DNA from: Chryseobacterium pennipullorum
GTDB taxonomy: Bacteria > Bacteroidota > Bacteroidia > Flavobacteriales > Weeksellaceae
Assembly: GCF_003384725.1 (NCBI RefSeq)
Contig: NZ_QNVV01000004.1
Coordinates: forward strand, 177,052 to 241,051
Direction: 5' to 3'
Length of the DNA: 64,000 bases
Shown here in pieces: positions 17,404-25,784 of the stretch; positions within the stretch are counted from its first letter, which is position 1; each line of letters starts with the position of its first letter. The notes beneath the pieces were generated by a model, which worked only from the letters and a program-made list of their open reading frames with translations, was not told the origin of the DNA and made no database searches. The position numbers and the translations under genes were made by a program.

Positions 17404-17892
17404 TTATCTTTTGGTCACGTTTCTGCTGAAGACTCTTCCGTCTTTTAGCGTAAATCGAAGAATGTAAACACCCCAGTCATATCCGGTCATGTTGATTTTC
17501 ACCTGACGGTTTAACCCTGGTGCATTCTGTTGCTGGAATTTCCAGTGAACCGTACTGTGCTGGTAGAGCGAAACCGATTCGATCAGCCCGTCTACTTCTT
17601 CTGTCCAGTCGATTGTCAGATAATCGTTGACCGGAACAGGATAAAGGCGGATCTGTTTCCAGAAGGCTTTTTCATCAATGGCTGTTTCCTGTTTGGTAAC
17701 AGCAGCTGTTTTCACAGCTTCTTCTGCTTTAGCTTCTTTTTTTACAATTTCTTCAGGTGCTTTTTTGCCTGCGTTGTTGGTTCCCCTGTAGCGTTGGTTT
17801 CCGGCTTCATCATATTTGAAGTATACTTCAGTTTGTGAATAACCTAAAAAACCGATCAGCAGAGAAAATACGGAAAGTAGTTTTCTTTTCAT
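17404..17892 (-). CDS. Short secreted protein with YD motif and T9SS type A sorting domain
   Basis: 162 residues. A signal peptide ends near LGYSQ (residue 20). It is followed at once by VYFKYDEAGNQRYRG, which matches an RHS/YD repeat core. A Lys/Glu/Ala-rich linker (~42-75) leads to a C-terminal domain with YPVPVNDYLTI (~93-103) and GVYILRFTLKDGRVFSRNV (~142-160), the blocks of the T9SS type A (Por secretion) sorting domain. It would be carried across the outer membrane by T9SS. It is 6 bases downstream of the fibre-like gene and 122 bases upstream of the RHS gene, so it is likely a partner of that protein. Role unknown. Confidence 0.82.
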   Translation of the reverse strand: MKRKLLSVFSLLIGFLGYSQTEVYFKYDEAGNQRYRGTNNAGKKAPEEIVKKEAKAEEAVKTAAVTKQETAIDEKAFWKQIRLYPVPVNDYLTIDWTEEVDGLIESVSLYQHSTVHWKFQQQNAPGLNRQVKINMTGYDWGVYILRFTLKDGRVFSRNVTKR

Positions 17893-17898
17893 GGCTGA

Positions 17899-18726
17899 TT
17901 ATTTTTTTGTGGAAAGCAGCTGCTGTACCTGTGCTTTCAGTTCTTTGATCTCTTCAGACTGAGATTTTAACTGCTTATTCTGCTCAATAGAATACAGGGT
18001 AAGCTCTTCAATTTTCTCTAAAAGCTTTGCATCCATCTCCCCTAAATTGATTCCCTCTTTCTCCACTTCCTGTGCAGATGGGATATTAGGAAGATGTCCT
18101 TTTTCTGAAATGTGTTTTTCTACCTCTTCCAAAGAACGAAGCTTATAGTCCTTCTTGAAAACATAGTCGGCCCATCCGTTGGCTGCAGGACTTTCTACTT
18201 TTACCTGTTCTGCTTTTATTCCTTTCCCCACATAAAAAATAAAGTTAGGATCATTGTCATACATTTCTGTCCCCATGGTTACTTTTCCTGTATTGAAAAG
18301 GACTAATAAATTTTTATGAACCCCATCAGAAAAACGGACTCTCGAAATTCCCGGTGAGTTCGGTGTACTGGTATCCGAATTGGGATCAATAGCATTGTTG
18401 TTATCCATATGGATGTTCAGATTCTGCCCGCTTAAGAGTCTCATCACCGCATCATTCGGCTGAGCCCACTGAGAATAACAGCGGCTGCAAGGCGAAAGCG
18501 CCAACTGCAGGTTTCCGGTTCCCGGAGCTCCGCTTCCAATGTTGATACTCTGGCCGTCTAGCTTGAAAGTCTGCTTGTTGTTTTGTCTGAAGACAATCGG
18601 CTTGTCATCTGTTGAACCCAGAAAATGGGTTGAAGGGTTGGTTCCGGCGTTTCCGGTAACATTCCAGCTTTGTGCGAAAACACTGGAGGCAGCCATCATA
18701 AAGGCAAATATTAAAGTACGTCTCAT
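17899..18726 (-). CDS. Fibre-like secreted protein with C-terminal coiled coil
   Basis: 275 residues. Signal peptide ends near SSVFAQ (19). The N-terminal half has NVTGNAGTNPSTHFLGSTDDKPI and INIGSGAPGTGNLQ, the style of phage tail-fibre-like Bacteroidetes surface proteins. After ~190 the sequence YKLRSLEEVEKHISEKGHLP followed by NIPSAQEVEKEGINLGEMDAKL resembles the region found before intramolecular-chaperone-like ends of tail spike proteins. The last ~60 residues form a heptad coiled coil (EIKELKAQVQQLL), likely a trimer. It is the first gene of the RHS cluster, 6 bases from the sorting-domain gene. Receptor-binding or scaffold role is inference. Confidence 0.75.
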   Translation of the reverse strand: MRRTLIFAFMMAASSVFAQSWNVTGNAGTNPSTHFLGSTDDKPIVFRQNNKQTFKLDGQSINIGSGAPGTGNLQLALSPCSRCYSQWAQPNDAVMRLLSGQNLNIHMDNNNAIDPNSDTSTPNSPGISRVRFSDGVHKNLLVLFNTGKVTMGTEMYDNDPNFIFYVGKGIKAEQVKVESPAANGWADYVFKKDYKLRSLEEVEKHISEKGHLPNIPSAQEVEKEGINLGEMDAKLLEKIEELTLYSIEQNKQLKSQSEEIKELKAQVQQLLSTKK

Positions 18727-18860
18727 ATTTATATAATTAAGTAGTTTTCGGATAGGTTATTACATTTGCATTAGTTTTGTATCTATAAGTCAAATGTATG
18801 TGATTAAAACACCTCATCGGCGTTGTCGTTTCAATCACCATGTCAAATGTCGTGATACAC

Positions 18861-18879
18861 TGCGACAAAACCTGTCGCA
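18861..18879. promoter_or_regulatory. Palindromic operator candidate for the RHS cluster
   Basis: TGCGACA, spacer AAACC, TGTCGCA: a perfect 7-bp dyad with unusually high GC for its AT-rich surroundings. It lies about 60 bases upstream of the likely -7 box of the cluster and is not followed by a T tract in either direction, so it fits a protein-binding site better than a terminator. Confidence 0.4.
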
Positions 18880-19277
18880 TTAAAAAAAATAAAAATTTAA
18901 TTGTCTGTAAGAATTGGATAGTCTTGCAATACCGGCGAATACGAAATATTTCTTCGAGATAAAGTATATTTTACTTCATATCCAGCAATCGAAAAGGATA
19001 TGATACTGAGATATCCATTAATCATTAAAATTCAATAAGTTAGTAAAACATAAAGAGATTCGTGACCGAAGAAATGAGGCGGCCAAAAATCGGGTCGAGA
19101 TAATTTTTGTTTCATGATGTTTTGTTTTTTGTAAAAATATCATTTTACTTTCACATCAGAAAGATTTATTTTATAAAATTAAAATCAACCCTCAACAGTT
19201 TTTGAAATAGCAAAATATTGAAAAAATTTCCGGGGTCTTATTTGATAATTCTGTTTTTTTCCTCAGATGAAAAACCT

Positions 19278-19298
19278 AAGCTTTCCGCAGCAAAGCTT
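19278..19298 (-). terminator. hemW terminator
   Basis: AAGCTTT (19278-19284), loop CCGCAGC, AAAGCTT (19292-19298). On the minus strand it is followed by AGGTTTTTC. It lies 18 bases past the hemW stop. Confidence 0.55.
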
Positions 19299-19316
19299 TT
19301 CACCTATACACCGATA

Positions 19317-20441
19317 TTATACCAGAAACAGATCCGAAGCAATTCCATCGGCCATAAACCAATGCTTTTCAGGAATTTTTAAATGGTCATTTTCAATAAT
19401 CAATACGCCCTCTTCTATTTTCGGTTTTATTTCAGTCCGGAAATGCTCCTGAACCTGATCTGAAAATTTATTTTTCAGATGGCTAAGATCAACTCCCCAA
19501 ATGGTCCGTAAACCTATCATAATCATTTCGTTAAACTGATCCTGTTGAGAAAGTATTTCTTCTTCTTTGGCCAGAGTTTTATCTGAAAGTTTTTTGATGT
19601 ACTGCTGATTGTTGGCAATATTCCAGCTTCTGGTATCAAATCCGTTATAGGAATGGGCAGAAGGGCCGATTCCCAAATACTCCTGATACTTCCAATAGGC
19701 AGAATTATGTCTGGAGTAGAATCCGGGTTTTGCAAAATTAGAAACTTCATAATGTTCAAATCCATGATCTTTGAGGAAATCTGACAGATAATAAAACTCC
19801 CTGTTCTGTTCCTCCTCTTTCGGGCTTAGAACTTTTCCTTTTGATATCCAGTTTTCCAGAGCTGTTTTAGGTTCCACCGTCAGAGCATAAGATGAAATAT
19901 GAGGAATTTCCAGCTCAATCGTTTTATAGAGGTTTTGCTTCCAGATTTCAAGATTAGATGTTGGCGACCCATAAATGAGATCAATACTTAAGTTTTCGAA
20001 ACCAAAATCCTGCGCACGTTTGATAGAGCTTTCAGCTTCAGACGCATTGTGGGCCCGGTTCATCAGTTTAAGGTCCTCTTCAAAAAAGCTTTGCGTCCCG
20101 ATAGAAAGCCTGTTCACAGGAGTTGCGGCTAGTTGCTTCAAAAAACTCTGATCCAGATCATCCGGGTTGGCCTCAAGAGTGATTTCAATATCTTTTTCAA
20201 AGCTGAAATACCGTAAAACCTCATCAATTAAGGAATTGATCTCATCCACGGAAAGAATGGAAGGAGTTCCCCCTCCAAAATACAGGGATTTCAGGGTTCT
20301 GTTCTGCAGTTCATTATTTCTAAGCATGATTTCGGCCTTCATGGCACGAATCATTTCATCCTTAAAATTCAGGGATGTGGAAAAATGAAAGTTACAATAG
20401 CTGCATTTTTGCTTACAGAACGGAATGTGAATATATATCAT
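19317..20441 (-). CDS. hemW: HemW-type radical SAM heme chaperone
   Basis: 374 residues from ATG at 20441; the conserved start is MIYIHIPFC. The radical SAM cluster motif is C9-x3-C13-x2-C16 (CKQKCSYC), followed by YFGGGTPSIL and LEANPDDL, all typical of HemW, once annotated as oxygen-independent coproporphyrinogen oxidase. The YC form (not the HemN CNVC arrangement with extra N-terminal domain) supports HemW, which hands heme to respiratory proteins. The upstream in-frame TTG at 20471 lies inside a terminator hairpin and is rejected. The C-terminal HemN_C-like part includes IMIGLRTIWGVDLSHL. Confidence 0.9.
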   Translation of the reverse strand: MIYIHIPFCKQKCSYCNFHFSTSLNFKDEMIRAMKAEIMLRNNELQNRTLKSLYFGGGTPSILSVDEINSLIDEVLRYFSFEKDIEITLEANPDDLDQSFLKQLAATPVNRLSIGTQSFFEEDLKLMNRAHNASEAESSIKRAQDFGFENLSIDLIYGSPTSNLEIWKQNLYKTIELEIPHISSYALTVEPKTALENWISKGKVLSPKEEEQNREFYYLSDFLKDHGFEHYEVSNFAKPGFYSRHNSAYWKYQEYLGIGPSAHSYNGFDTRSWNIANNQQYIKKLSDKTLAKEEEILSQQDQFNEMIMIGLRTIWGVDLSHLKNKFSDQVQEHFRTEIKPKIEEGVLIIENDHLKIPEKHWFMADGIASDLFLV

Positions 20442-20447
20442 AAAAAA

Positions 20448-20468
20448 AGCTCTGAAAAATTCAGAGCT
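20448..20468 (-). terminator. Terminator of the PorP/SprF-like gene
   Basis: AGCTCTGAA-N3-TTCAGAGCT hairpin. In the minus direction it is followed by seven T residues that end only a few bases before the hemW ATG at 20441. Confidence 0.75.
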
Positions 20469-20491
20469 CAAATTTATTTAAATTAAATTGA

Positions 20492-21442
20492 TTAATATCT
20501 ATATCCTCTGACATTAATGAAGTTGTCAAAGTTATAACCAAGACCAATCATGAAACTGTTTCCTCCTTCTTTCTGGATATCAGACAGTCCAAGATTATAC
20601 GTAGCTCCAATCATAAACTTGTTGAATCTCACTTTAACAATGGGAGCGATTTCAAGCTGCTGGCTGTCGAATCTGTTTTGTGCGGCTCTGTAGCTTACCC
20701 CAAAAGAGAAGGCATTGATGTCATTATTAAATGTAGCCATCAGGTTATAATCCATAACTCTGGTTGAGTTTGTATTCAGGTTGATCATTGCAGCAGGCGT
20801 TAGCATGATGTTATCTGCAATATGCCAGTTGTACCCAAGGTTCAGGAAAAATTTAATAGGAGAAGGTTCGTATCCGTTAACGATTGGTTTATCGTTACCT
20901 AACGCGATATCATTGACGGAAACACCTCCAAAAAGGTTTTTATAAGTAGCTGCCAAACCGAAATTAGCATAAGCCATGAAAATATTACTTTCATCACCTC
21001 TTAATAACGGGTCACCCTGCTCGTCCGTGTTAATTTTTGAATAGTCAAAATTTCTATTATACAAACTGATACTTGTACCGAATGAGAACTGGTCTCTTCT
21101 TTCACCTTCACTACTTAGAGGAATAAAATATGAAGCACCCGCTGTAACACCACCGGAGGATTCTGCTCCGTTACTGTCTCTGAATACTGTAAGGCCGGCA
21201 CCTACTCTATCGAATATGTTTGCATTGATTCCCACTGATTGTACGTTTGGGGATTCGCTGAATTTTGAAAATTGCTTTTGGTAAATGGCATTGAGCTGTA
21301 CGTAGTCTGTTTTTCCGTATTGAGCTGGGTTGAACAGGAAGTCACCATCCAAGAGATACTGTTGATAATATGGTAGTGATTCTTGTGCTTTGTATGCATT
21401 TGACAAAAGAGCTAAACATACGATAGCATATAGTTTTCTCAT
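20492..21442 (-). CDS. PorP/SprF family T9SS-associated outer membrane protein
   Basis: About 316 residues from ATG at 21442 (an in-frame TTG at 21460 is less likely). A signal peptide ends near SNAYKAQ. It is followed by LPYYQQYLLDGDFLFNPAQYG, the PorP/SprF signature with the NPA motif, and then beta strands such as GVSVNDIALGN and GATYNLGLSDIQ ending in an aromatic residue (RGYRY). Family members are outer membrane barrels that act in T9SS or gliding; many are paralogues paired with specific cargo such as SprB-like adhesins. No such adhesin is next to it here, so its partner is unknown. Confidence 0.88.
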   Translation of the reverse strand: MRKLYAIVCLALLSNAYKAQESLPYYQQYLLDGDFLFNPAQYGKTDYVQLNAIYQKQFSKFSESPNVQSVGINANIFDRVGAGLTVFRDSNGAESSGGVTAGASYFIPLSSEGERRDQFSFGTSISLYNRNFDYSKINTDEQGDPLLRGDESNIFMAYANFGLAATYKNLFGGVSVNDIALGNDKPIVNGYEPSPIKFFLNLGYNWHIADNIMLTPAAMINLNTNSTRVMDYNLMATFNNDINAFSFGVSYRAAQNRFDSQQLEIAPIVKVRFNKFMIGATYNLGLSDIQKEGGNSFMIGLGYNFDNFINVRGYRY

Positions 21443-21493
21443 AACAAATCTTGATTTCAATTCAACAAATATAAAAAAATTCTCAATATATTT

Positions 21494-22567
21494 TTAGTTT
21501 TCTAAATAAATTCTCCATTTTTTTACGGCATCCGTCATATCTTGAGGCATTGGGCTTTCAAAATATAATTCTTTTTTTGTAGTAGGATGAATAAAGCCCA
21601 GGGTATGGGCATGAAGAGCATGTCTTGGAAGAATTTCGAATACGTTTTTAATGAACTGTTTATATTTGGGAAGATTTATTCCTCTCAGAGGAGTATGGCC
21701 TTCATATCTTTCATCATTGAACAGGGTATGACCGATATGCCTGAAATGAGCTCTGATTTGGTGTGTTCTTCCTGTTTCTAGTTTACATTCTACCCAGGTC
21801 ATATATTTGAACCTTTCCAGAACTTTGTAATGGGTAACTGCATGTTTTCCCTGGCTCCCATCCTCATAAACGGACATCTGCATTCTATTTTTAGGGTGTC
21901 TTCCGATATGTCCTTTAATGGTACCTTCATCTTCCTGAAGGTTCCCCCATACAAAGGCCCAGTACAACCTTTTGGTAGTCCTGTTAAAAAACTGCTTGGC
22001 TAGGAAACTTAAGGCATATTCATTTTTTGCGATCACCAGCAATCCTGAGGTATCTTTGTCAATTCTGTGCACAAGCCCTACCCTGTCAAGATCAGACTTT
22101 TGTCCGTTCTTCTCGAAATGGAAGGCTAAGGCGTTTACCAACGTTCCATCCCAGTTTCCGAATCCCGGATGCACTACCATCCCCGCTTCCTTATCCACCA
22201 CTACCAGATCATCATCTTCATAGATAATATTAACAGGAATATCCTGTGGAATAATCACATTTTCCCTTGGCGGATGGGTAAGCAGCACAGAGATCTGATC
22301 ACCTGGCTTTACGCGGTAATTTTGCTTTACCGGATTTCCGTTTACTATAACATTTCCTGCTCTGCAGGTCTGTGAAATTTTATTTCTTGAAGAATTTTGT
22401 CTGTATATCAGCAAAAATTTATCAATTCTCAGTGGCTCTTGTTTGGCATCAACAGTGATATTAAGATGCTCATACAATCCTTTATTTTCCTCATCAATAT
22501 CGATGTTTTCTATACTGTTGGAGTCTAATAATTCTTCATCCAAAAAATCTTCGTTATCTTCTGACAT
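21494..22567 (-). CDS. rluD: RluD-like 23S rRNA pseudouridine synthase
   Basis: 357 residues. After an acidic 40-residue N-terminal extension comes an S4 RNA-binding domain (LRIDKFLLIYRQ ... GNVIVNGNPVKQNYRVKPGD, ~46-95). The catalytic motif is H167-RIDKDTSG with the nucleophile D170. GRTHQIRAH and the later blocks complete the RluA/RluD family. RluD modifies U1911/1915/1917 in helix 69 of 23S rRNA; the S4 domain supports RluD or RluC over RluA. It is 51 bases upstream of the PorP-like gene and 74 bases downstream of the PASTA gene, with a hairpin between the latter pair. Confidence 0.87.
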   Translation of the reverse strand: MSEDNEDFLDEELLDSNSIENIDIDEENKGLYEHLNITVDAKQEPLRIDKFLLIYRQNSSRNKISQTCRAGNVIVNGNPVKQNYRVKPGDQISVLLTHPPRENVIIPQDIPVNIIYEDDDLVVVDKEAGMVVHPGFGNWDGTLVNALAFHFEKNGQKSDLDRVGLVHRIDKDTSGLLVIAKNEYALSFLAKQFFNRTTKRLYWAFVWGNLQEDEGTIKGHIGRHPKNRMQMSVYEDGSQGKHAVTHYKVLERFKYMTWVECKLETGRTHQIRAHFRHIGHTLFNDERYEGHTPLRGINLPKYKQFIKNVFEILPRHALHAHTLGFIHPTTKKELYFESPMPQDMTDAVKKWRIYLEN

Positions 22568-22591
22568 TATTTTCCTGTTTTTTTACACAAA

Positions 22592-22618
22592 AGGCCTCAA
22601 CATTTGCAGTTGAAGCCT
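22592..22618 (-). terminator. Hairpin between the PASTA gene and rluD
   Basis: AGGCCTCAAC (22592-22601) pairs with GTTGAAGCCT (22609-22618) with one mismatch. In the minus direction it is followed by TTTT and then further T-rich sequence. Confidence 0.55.
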
Positions 22619-22641
22619 GTATTTTTTATATTAATCTGATC

Positions 22642-23742
22642 TTATTCTACGACTACTTTTTTAGCCTTTGGCTTTTGCACAGGCTGTTGTGTGGTCGTTG
22701 CAGACGCGGCCGGCTTAGAAACATTTCCTGCTGGCTGATGATTATTGCCTGCTGCAGCCTTTGGTTTTTCAGCACCTGAAGAGGCTGGCTTGGAAGTGGT
22801 TGTCTGGGTTTTAGGCACCTCAGTTTTTACAGCCTCCGTTTTAGGCGTTTCCTTCCTTGGTACCGGAGCTGGAATCACTGGAGGTTCGTAAGTCGGCTCA
22901 GAACGTACTTCTTCATAACGTACCGGTGGCAGAGAAGTGTCTACTTTCATACGGTATATAGAATTAAGCTGTTCCACTTTAGCTCTAAGCTCTGCAAGAG
23001 TTCTCTTACTGGCCCAAAGGTCGATCTGCATCCCCTGATCACGTACATCTCCCGCTGCAGGATCCTGATAGTAAATGATATCGGACTCATCCTTTCCGCC
23101 GTCTTCATGTTCTACCAATCCTACCTCAAACATATTTTTGGCAATAACGGCTCTGGCTTCTTTTACAGAAAGACCCACCACGTTAGGAATTGAGATATTT
23201 CTCATAGGACCTGATCCTACTACAACATCAATAACGGAGAATCTAGGTAAACGGGCTCCTGGATTTACAGCATTTCCTTTATACAATATCCTTAAAAGGG
23301 CATCTTTCTGAATACTTGGTTCATAAATGGTATCTCCGATTTTAAGACCTACCTGATCCAGCCTCTGGAATGCCAATCCTGAATATTTATTGATCACATC
23401 AGGAACCGCAATCTGCGCCCATGTGCGTGGATTTACTTTAAGACGTACCGTTCTTCCATCCTTTACACGCGAGCCCGGTGAAGGATAAATCTGCAGTACC
23501 TGGAATGGTCTGTATTTCGGATCATAATTCGTGCTGTCTACCTCATACTCAAGTCCTGTATCATCTAATATTTTAACAGCATCATGTACAGATTTATTGA
23601 TAACATTGGGAACAGGTATTTCCTGTCCGTGATTGGTATGGTATTCCAACCAGCGAAACGTGAGCCATACCAACCCTACGAAAACACCGATGGCCACTAC
23701 TAAATTCACTAAAACTTTCCAATTGAAAAGTGATTTAAGCAT
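22642..23742 (-). CDS. PASTA-domain membrane protein
   Basis: 366 residues from ATG at 23742. An upstream TTG at 23811 is rejected because a TATATTTG promoter box lies between the two. A transmembrane helix (VLVNLVVAIGVFVGLVWL, ~10-30) is followed by three PASTA domains (~45-115, ~120-190, ~195-260), with IPVPNVINKSVHDAVKIL, VPDVINKYSGLAFQRL and IPNVVGLSVKEARAVI. The tail (~285 onward) is Pro/Lys/Thr/Ala-rich and probably disordered. PASTA domains bind peptidoglycan or beta-lactams; no kinase domain is present. Divergence from ddl fits a cell-wall role. Confidence 0.85.
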   Translation of the reverse strand: MLKSLFNWKVLVNLVVAIGVFVGLVWLTFRWLEYHTNHGQEIPVPNVINKSVHDAVKILDDTGLEYEVDSTNYDPKYRPFQVLQIYPSPGSRVKDGRTVRLKVNPRTWAQIAVPDVINKYSGLAFQRLDQVGLKIGDTIYEPSIQKDALLRILYKGNAVNPGARLPRFSVIDVVVGSGPMRNISIPNVVGLSVKEARAVIAKNMFEVGLVEHEDGGKDESDIIYYQDPAAGDVRDQGMQIDLWASKRTLAELRAKVEQLNSIYRMKVDTSLPPVRYEEVRSEPTYEPPVIPAPVPRKETPKTEAVKTEVPKTQTTTSKPASSGAEKPKAAAGNNHQPAGNVSKPAASATTTQQPVQKPKAKKVVVE

Positions 23743-23849
23743 ACTTAAAATTACTTTAATTATAACGGCAAATATAGCTAATAATTTTAGAATGCGCTTT
23801 TTATTTAACACAATTCATTTTTGCTTCTAAAATTTCCGGATTTCCCATA

Positions 23850-23876
23850 TTGCATTACATAAAATGATTAAATTTG
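23850..23876 (+). promoter_or_regulatory. Likely ddl promoter
   Basis: TTG (23850-23852), 16 bases, TAAATTTG (23869-23876); the spacing is one base below the usual range. Transcription would start about 10 bases before the ATG, giving a very short leader. On the other strand TATATTTG lies upstream of the PASTA gene. Confidence 0.5.
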
Positions 23877-23892
23877 CCCTAATTGATACTAT

Positions 23893-24888
23893 ATGGTTAT
23901 GAACAAAAAAAGTGTTGCCGTAGTAATGGGAGGCTATTCTGACGAATATAAAGTTTCTTTAAAAAGCGGGCAGTTGATTTATGATTCCTTAGACAGAAAT
24001 CTCTATGACGTATATAAAGTAGTCATCCTTCAAAATGAATGGTATTTTTTAGGCGAAAACGATAAGAAATATGAGATCAACAGAGGAGATTTTTCTGTCA
24101 CCCTGAACAATGGAGAAACATTAACATTTGATGTATGCTTTAATATCATCCACGGAACACCCGGCGAAAATGGTATTTTGCAGGCCTATTGGGATGCCAT
24201 AGGACAATTGTATACCGGTTGCGATTTTTACCAAAGCGCCCTTACCTTTAATAAAAAAGACACCCTTGCTGTCTTATCAAAATATGGAATTCCTTCTGCA
24301 AAAAGTGTGTATCTGAGAAAAGGAGAAAGCATTGATATAGATAAAATAGTTGAAGAACTAAAGCTTCCGCTTTTTGTAAAACCCAATCAATCCGGATCCT
24401 CACTGGGAATTTCCAAAGTAAAAGAAAAATCTGAACTGATTGCCGCTACAGAAATAGCTTTTAAAGAAGATGACGAAATCCTGATCGAAAGTTTCTTAAA
24501 TGGAATGGAAGTTTCAGTAGGCGTTATCGACTTCAAAGGAGAGACCATTGTTCTGGGAATTACTGAAATCGTACCGCAAAATGAGTTTTTCGATTATGAA
24601 GCCAAATATGAGGGGGCTTCAGAGGAAATCACTCCGGCAAGAATCGATGACGAAACCACAAAAAGAGTGGAAGAAATCGCTAAAAGAGCCTACAACTCCC
24701 TTGGGATGAGTGGGTTTTCACGCAGCGAATATATCTTAATGGACGGCATTCCTTATATGCTTGAAATGAATACCAATCCGGGATTCTCTCCTGCCAGCAT
24801 TCTTCCCCAGCAGGCAAAACATTACGGTATTTCCATTATGGATCTTTGTGGAAATGAAGTTGAAAAAGCTTTAAATAAAAGAAAATAG
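23893..24888 (+). CDS. ddl: D-alanine--D-alanine ligase
   Basis: 331 residues with an ATP-grasp fold. Start is ATG at 23893 or 23899. Visible blocks: VAVVMGGYSDEYKVSLKSG (N-terminal), NIIHGTPGENGILQAYWD, LFVKPNQSGSSLGISKV (ATP-binding), and YMLEMNTNPGFSPASILPQQA (metal and D-Ala binding). It joins two D-Ala for peptidoglycan precursor synthesis in the cytoplasm. The gene is divergent from the PASTA-domain gene and 84 bases upstream of coaD on the same strand. Confidence 0.95.
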   Translation: MVMNKKSVAVVMGGYSDEYKVSLKSGQLIYDSLDRNLYDVYKVVILQNEWYFLGENDKKYEINRGDFSVTLNNGETLTFDVCFNIIHGTPGENGILQAYWDAIGQLYTGCDFYQSALTFNKKDTLAVLSKYGIPSAKSVYLRKGESIDIDKIVEELKLPLFVKPNQSGSSLGISKVKEKSELIAATEIAFKEDDEILIESFLNGMEVSVGVIDFKGETIVLGITEIVPQNEFFDYEAKYEGASEEITPARIDDETTKRVEEIAKRAYNSLGMSGFSRSEYILMDGIPYMLEMNTNPGFSPASILPQQAKHYGISIMDLCGNEVEKALNKRK

Positions 24889-24972
24889 AAGTTAAAAAAT
24901 TAGAGACTGTTCGTTTTGAGAATGATAACAAAAGTCTCTTATTGATTATTCAAAACTCATAATGCATACAAC

Positions 24973-25437
24973 ATGAAAATTGCTGTTTTCCCGGGATCTT
25001 TTGATCCCATTACACTAGGACATTACGATATTATAGAAAGAGCGGCACCGCTATTTGATAAACTAATTATTGCTATCGGTCAAAATTCTCAAAAAAAATA
25101 TATGTTTCCTCTCGAAAAGAGAATGGAATTTATCCAGAACTCAGTTGCAGAATTCCCCAATGTAGAAGTAGACTACTTTGAAGGACTTACTGTGGACTAC
25201 TGTTTTGAAAAAAATGCTCAATACATCATCAGAGGATTGAGAAATCCTGCTGATTTTGAATTTGAAAAGGCCATCGCCCACACCAATAGAACCCTGGCGC
25301 ATAAAAAATTAGAAACAGTATTTTTACTCACCTCATCCGGAAAATCTTTCATCAGCAGCAGTATTGTAAGAGAGATTATTAACCACGGCGGCGAGTACGA
25401 GCTCCTGGTACCGGATTCCGTGAGGGTTGAAAGATAA
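24973..25437 (+). CDS. coaD: Phosphopantetheine adenylyltransferase
   Basis: 154 residues, the family's usual length. The nucleotidyltransferase motif is PGSFDPITLGHYDII (TxGH). YIIRGLRNPADFEFEKAIAHTNR carries the RGLR block, and FISSSIVREI is the C-terminal (I)SSSxVRE motif. CoaD transfers AMP to 4'-phosphopantetheine to form dephospho-CoA. The final residues after LVPDSVRVER are short, as usual. Confidence 0.95.
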   Translation: MKIAVFPGSFDPITLGHYDIIERAAPLFDKLIIAIGQNSQKKYMFPLEKRMEFIQNSVAEFPNVEVDYFEGLTVDYCFEKNAQYIIRGLRNPADFEFEKAIAHTNRTLAHKKLETVFLLTSSGKSFISSSIVREIINHGGEYELLVPDSVRVER

Positions 25438-25784
25438 TATCATGAATAATAAGTACTGCGCAATGAATATTTTTGATGGCAGAGATTTTATAAAACTTCC
25501 GTGAAAGGACTTAGAAATTTTCAATGCCCATCATAAGACAAGATCTGAAAAAGAAAAATTTGCAAAACCTGTATCGCAGTTGATGAAATTGATGAAATAC
25601 CACTTTAGTTGGAAATTAATGAACAACTTAAATACATAAGTCCGGAAAAAACTTTACATTTAAAATCAGAATGTGAAGGGCTTGTAAAGGTTATGTCCAA
25701 ATACCAGTTTAAATTTTATCTCATATGTAAGTGGCATAATTTTTATTATTCATTGCTCATTATTCATTACTCATCATCTATTAT
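25438..25784. other. Intergenic region with degenerate reading frames and a 14-base repeat
   Basis: No intact gene. The plus strand has short in-frame stretches broken by stops (for example around 25545-25740) that look like possible decayed coding sequence, but no family is recognisable. At 25745-25786 a 14-base unit (ATTATTCATTGCTC, ATTATTCATTACTC, then a poor third copy) runs up to the TRIC gene's start codon. Confidence 0.4.

Larger units (their letters stand above)
18727..19316. other. Long control region upstream of the RHS cluster
   Basis: About 590 bases without a gene. A TACATTTG -7 box on the minus strand (plus 18791-18798) lies 65 bases upstream of the fibre-like gene. The 9-mer GTCAAATGT occurs at 18789-18797 and again at 18842-18850. 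A perfect palindrome TGCGACA-N5-TGTCGCA lies at 18861-18879. The hemW terminator is at 19278-19298. The 18900-19270 stretch is AT-rich and shows nothing I can name. Confidence 0.5.
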
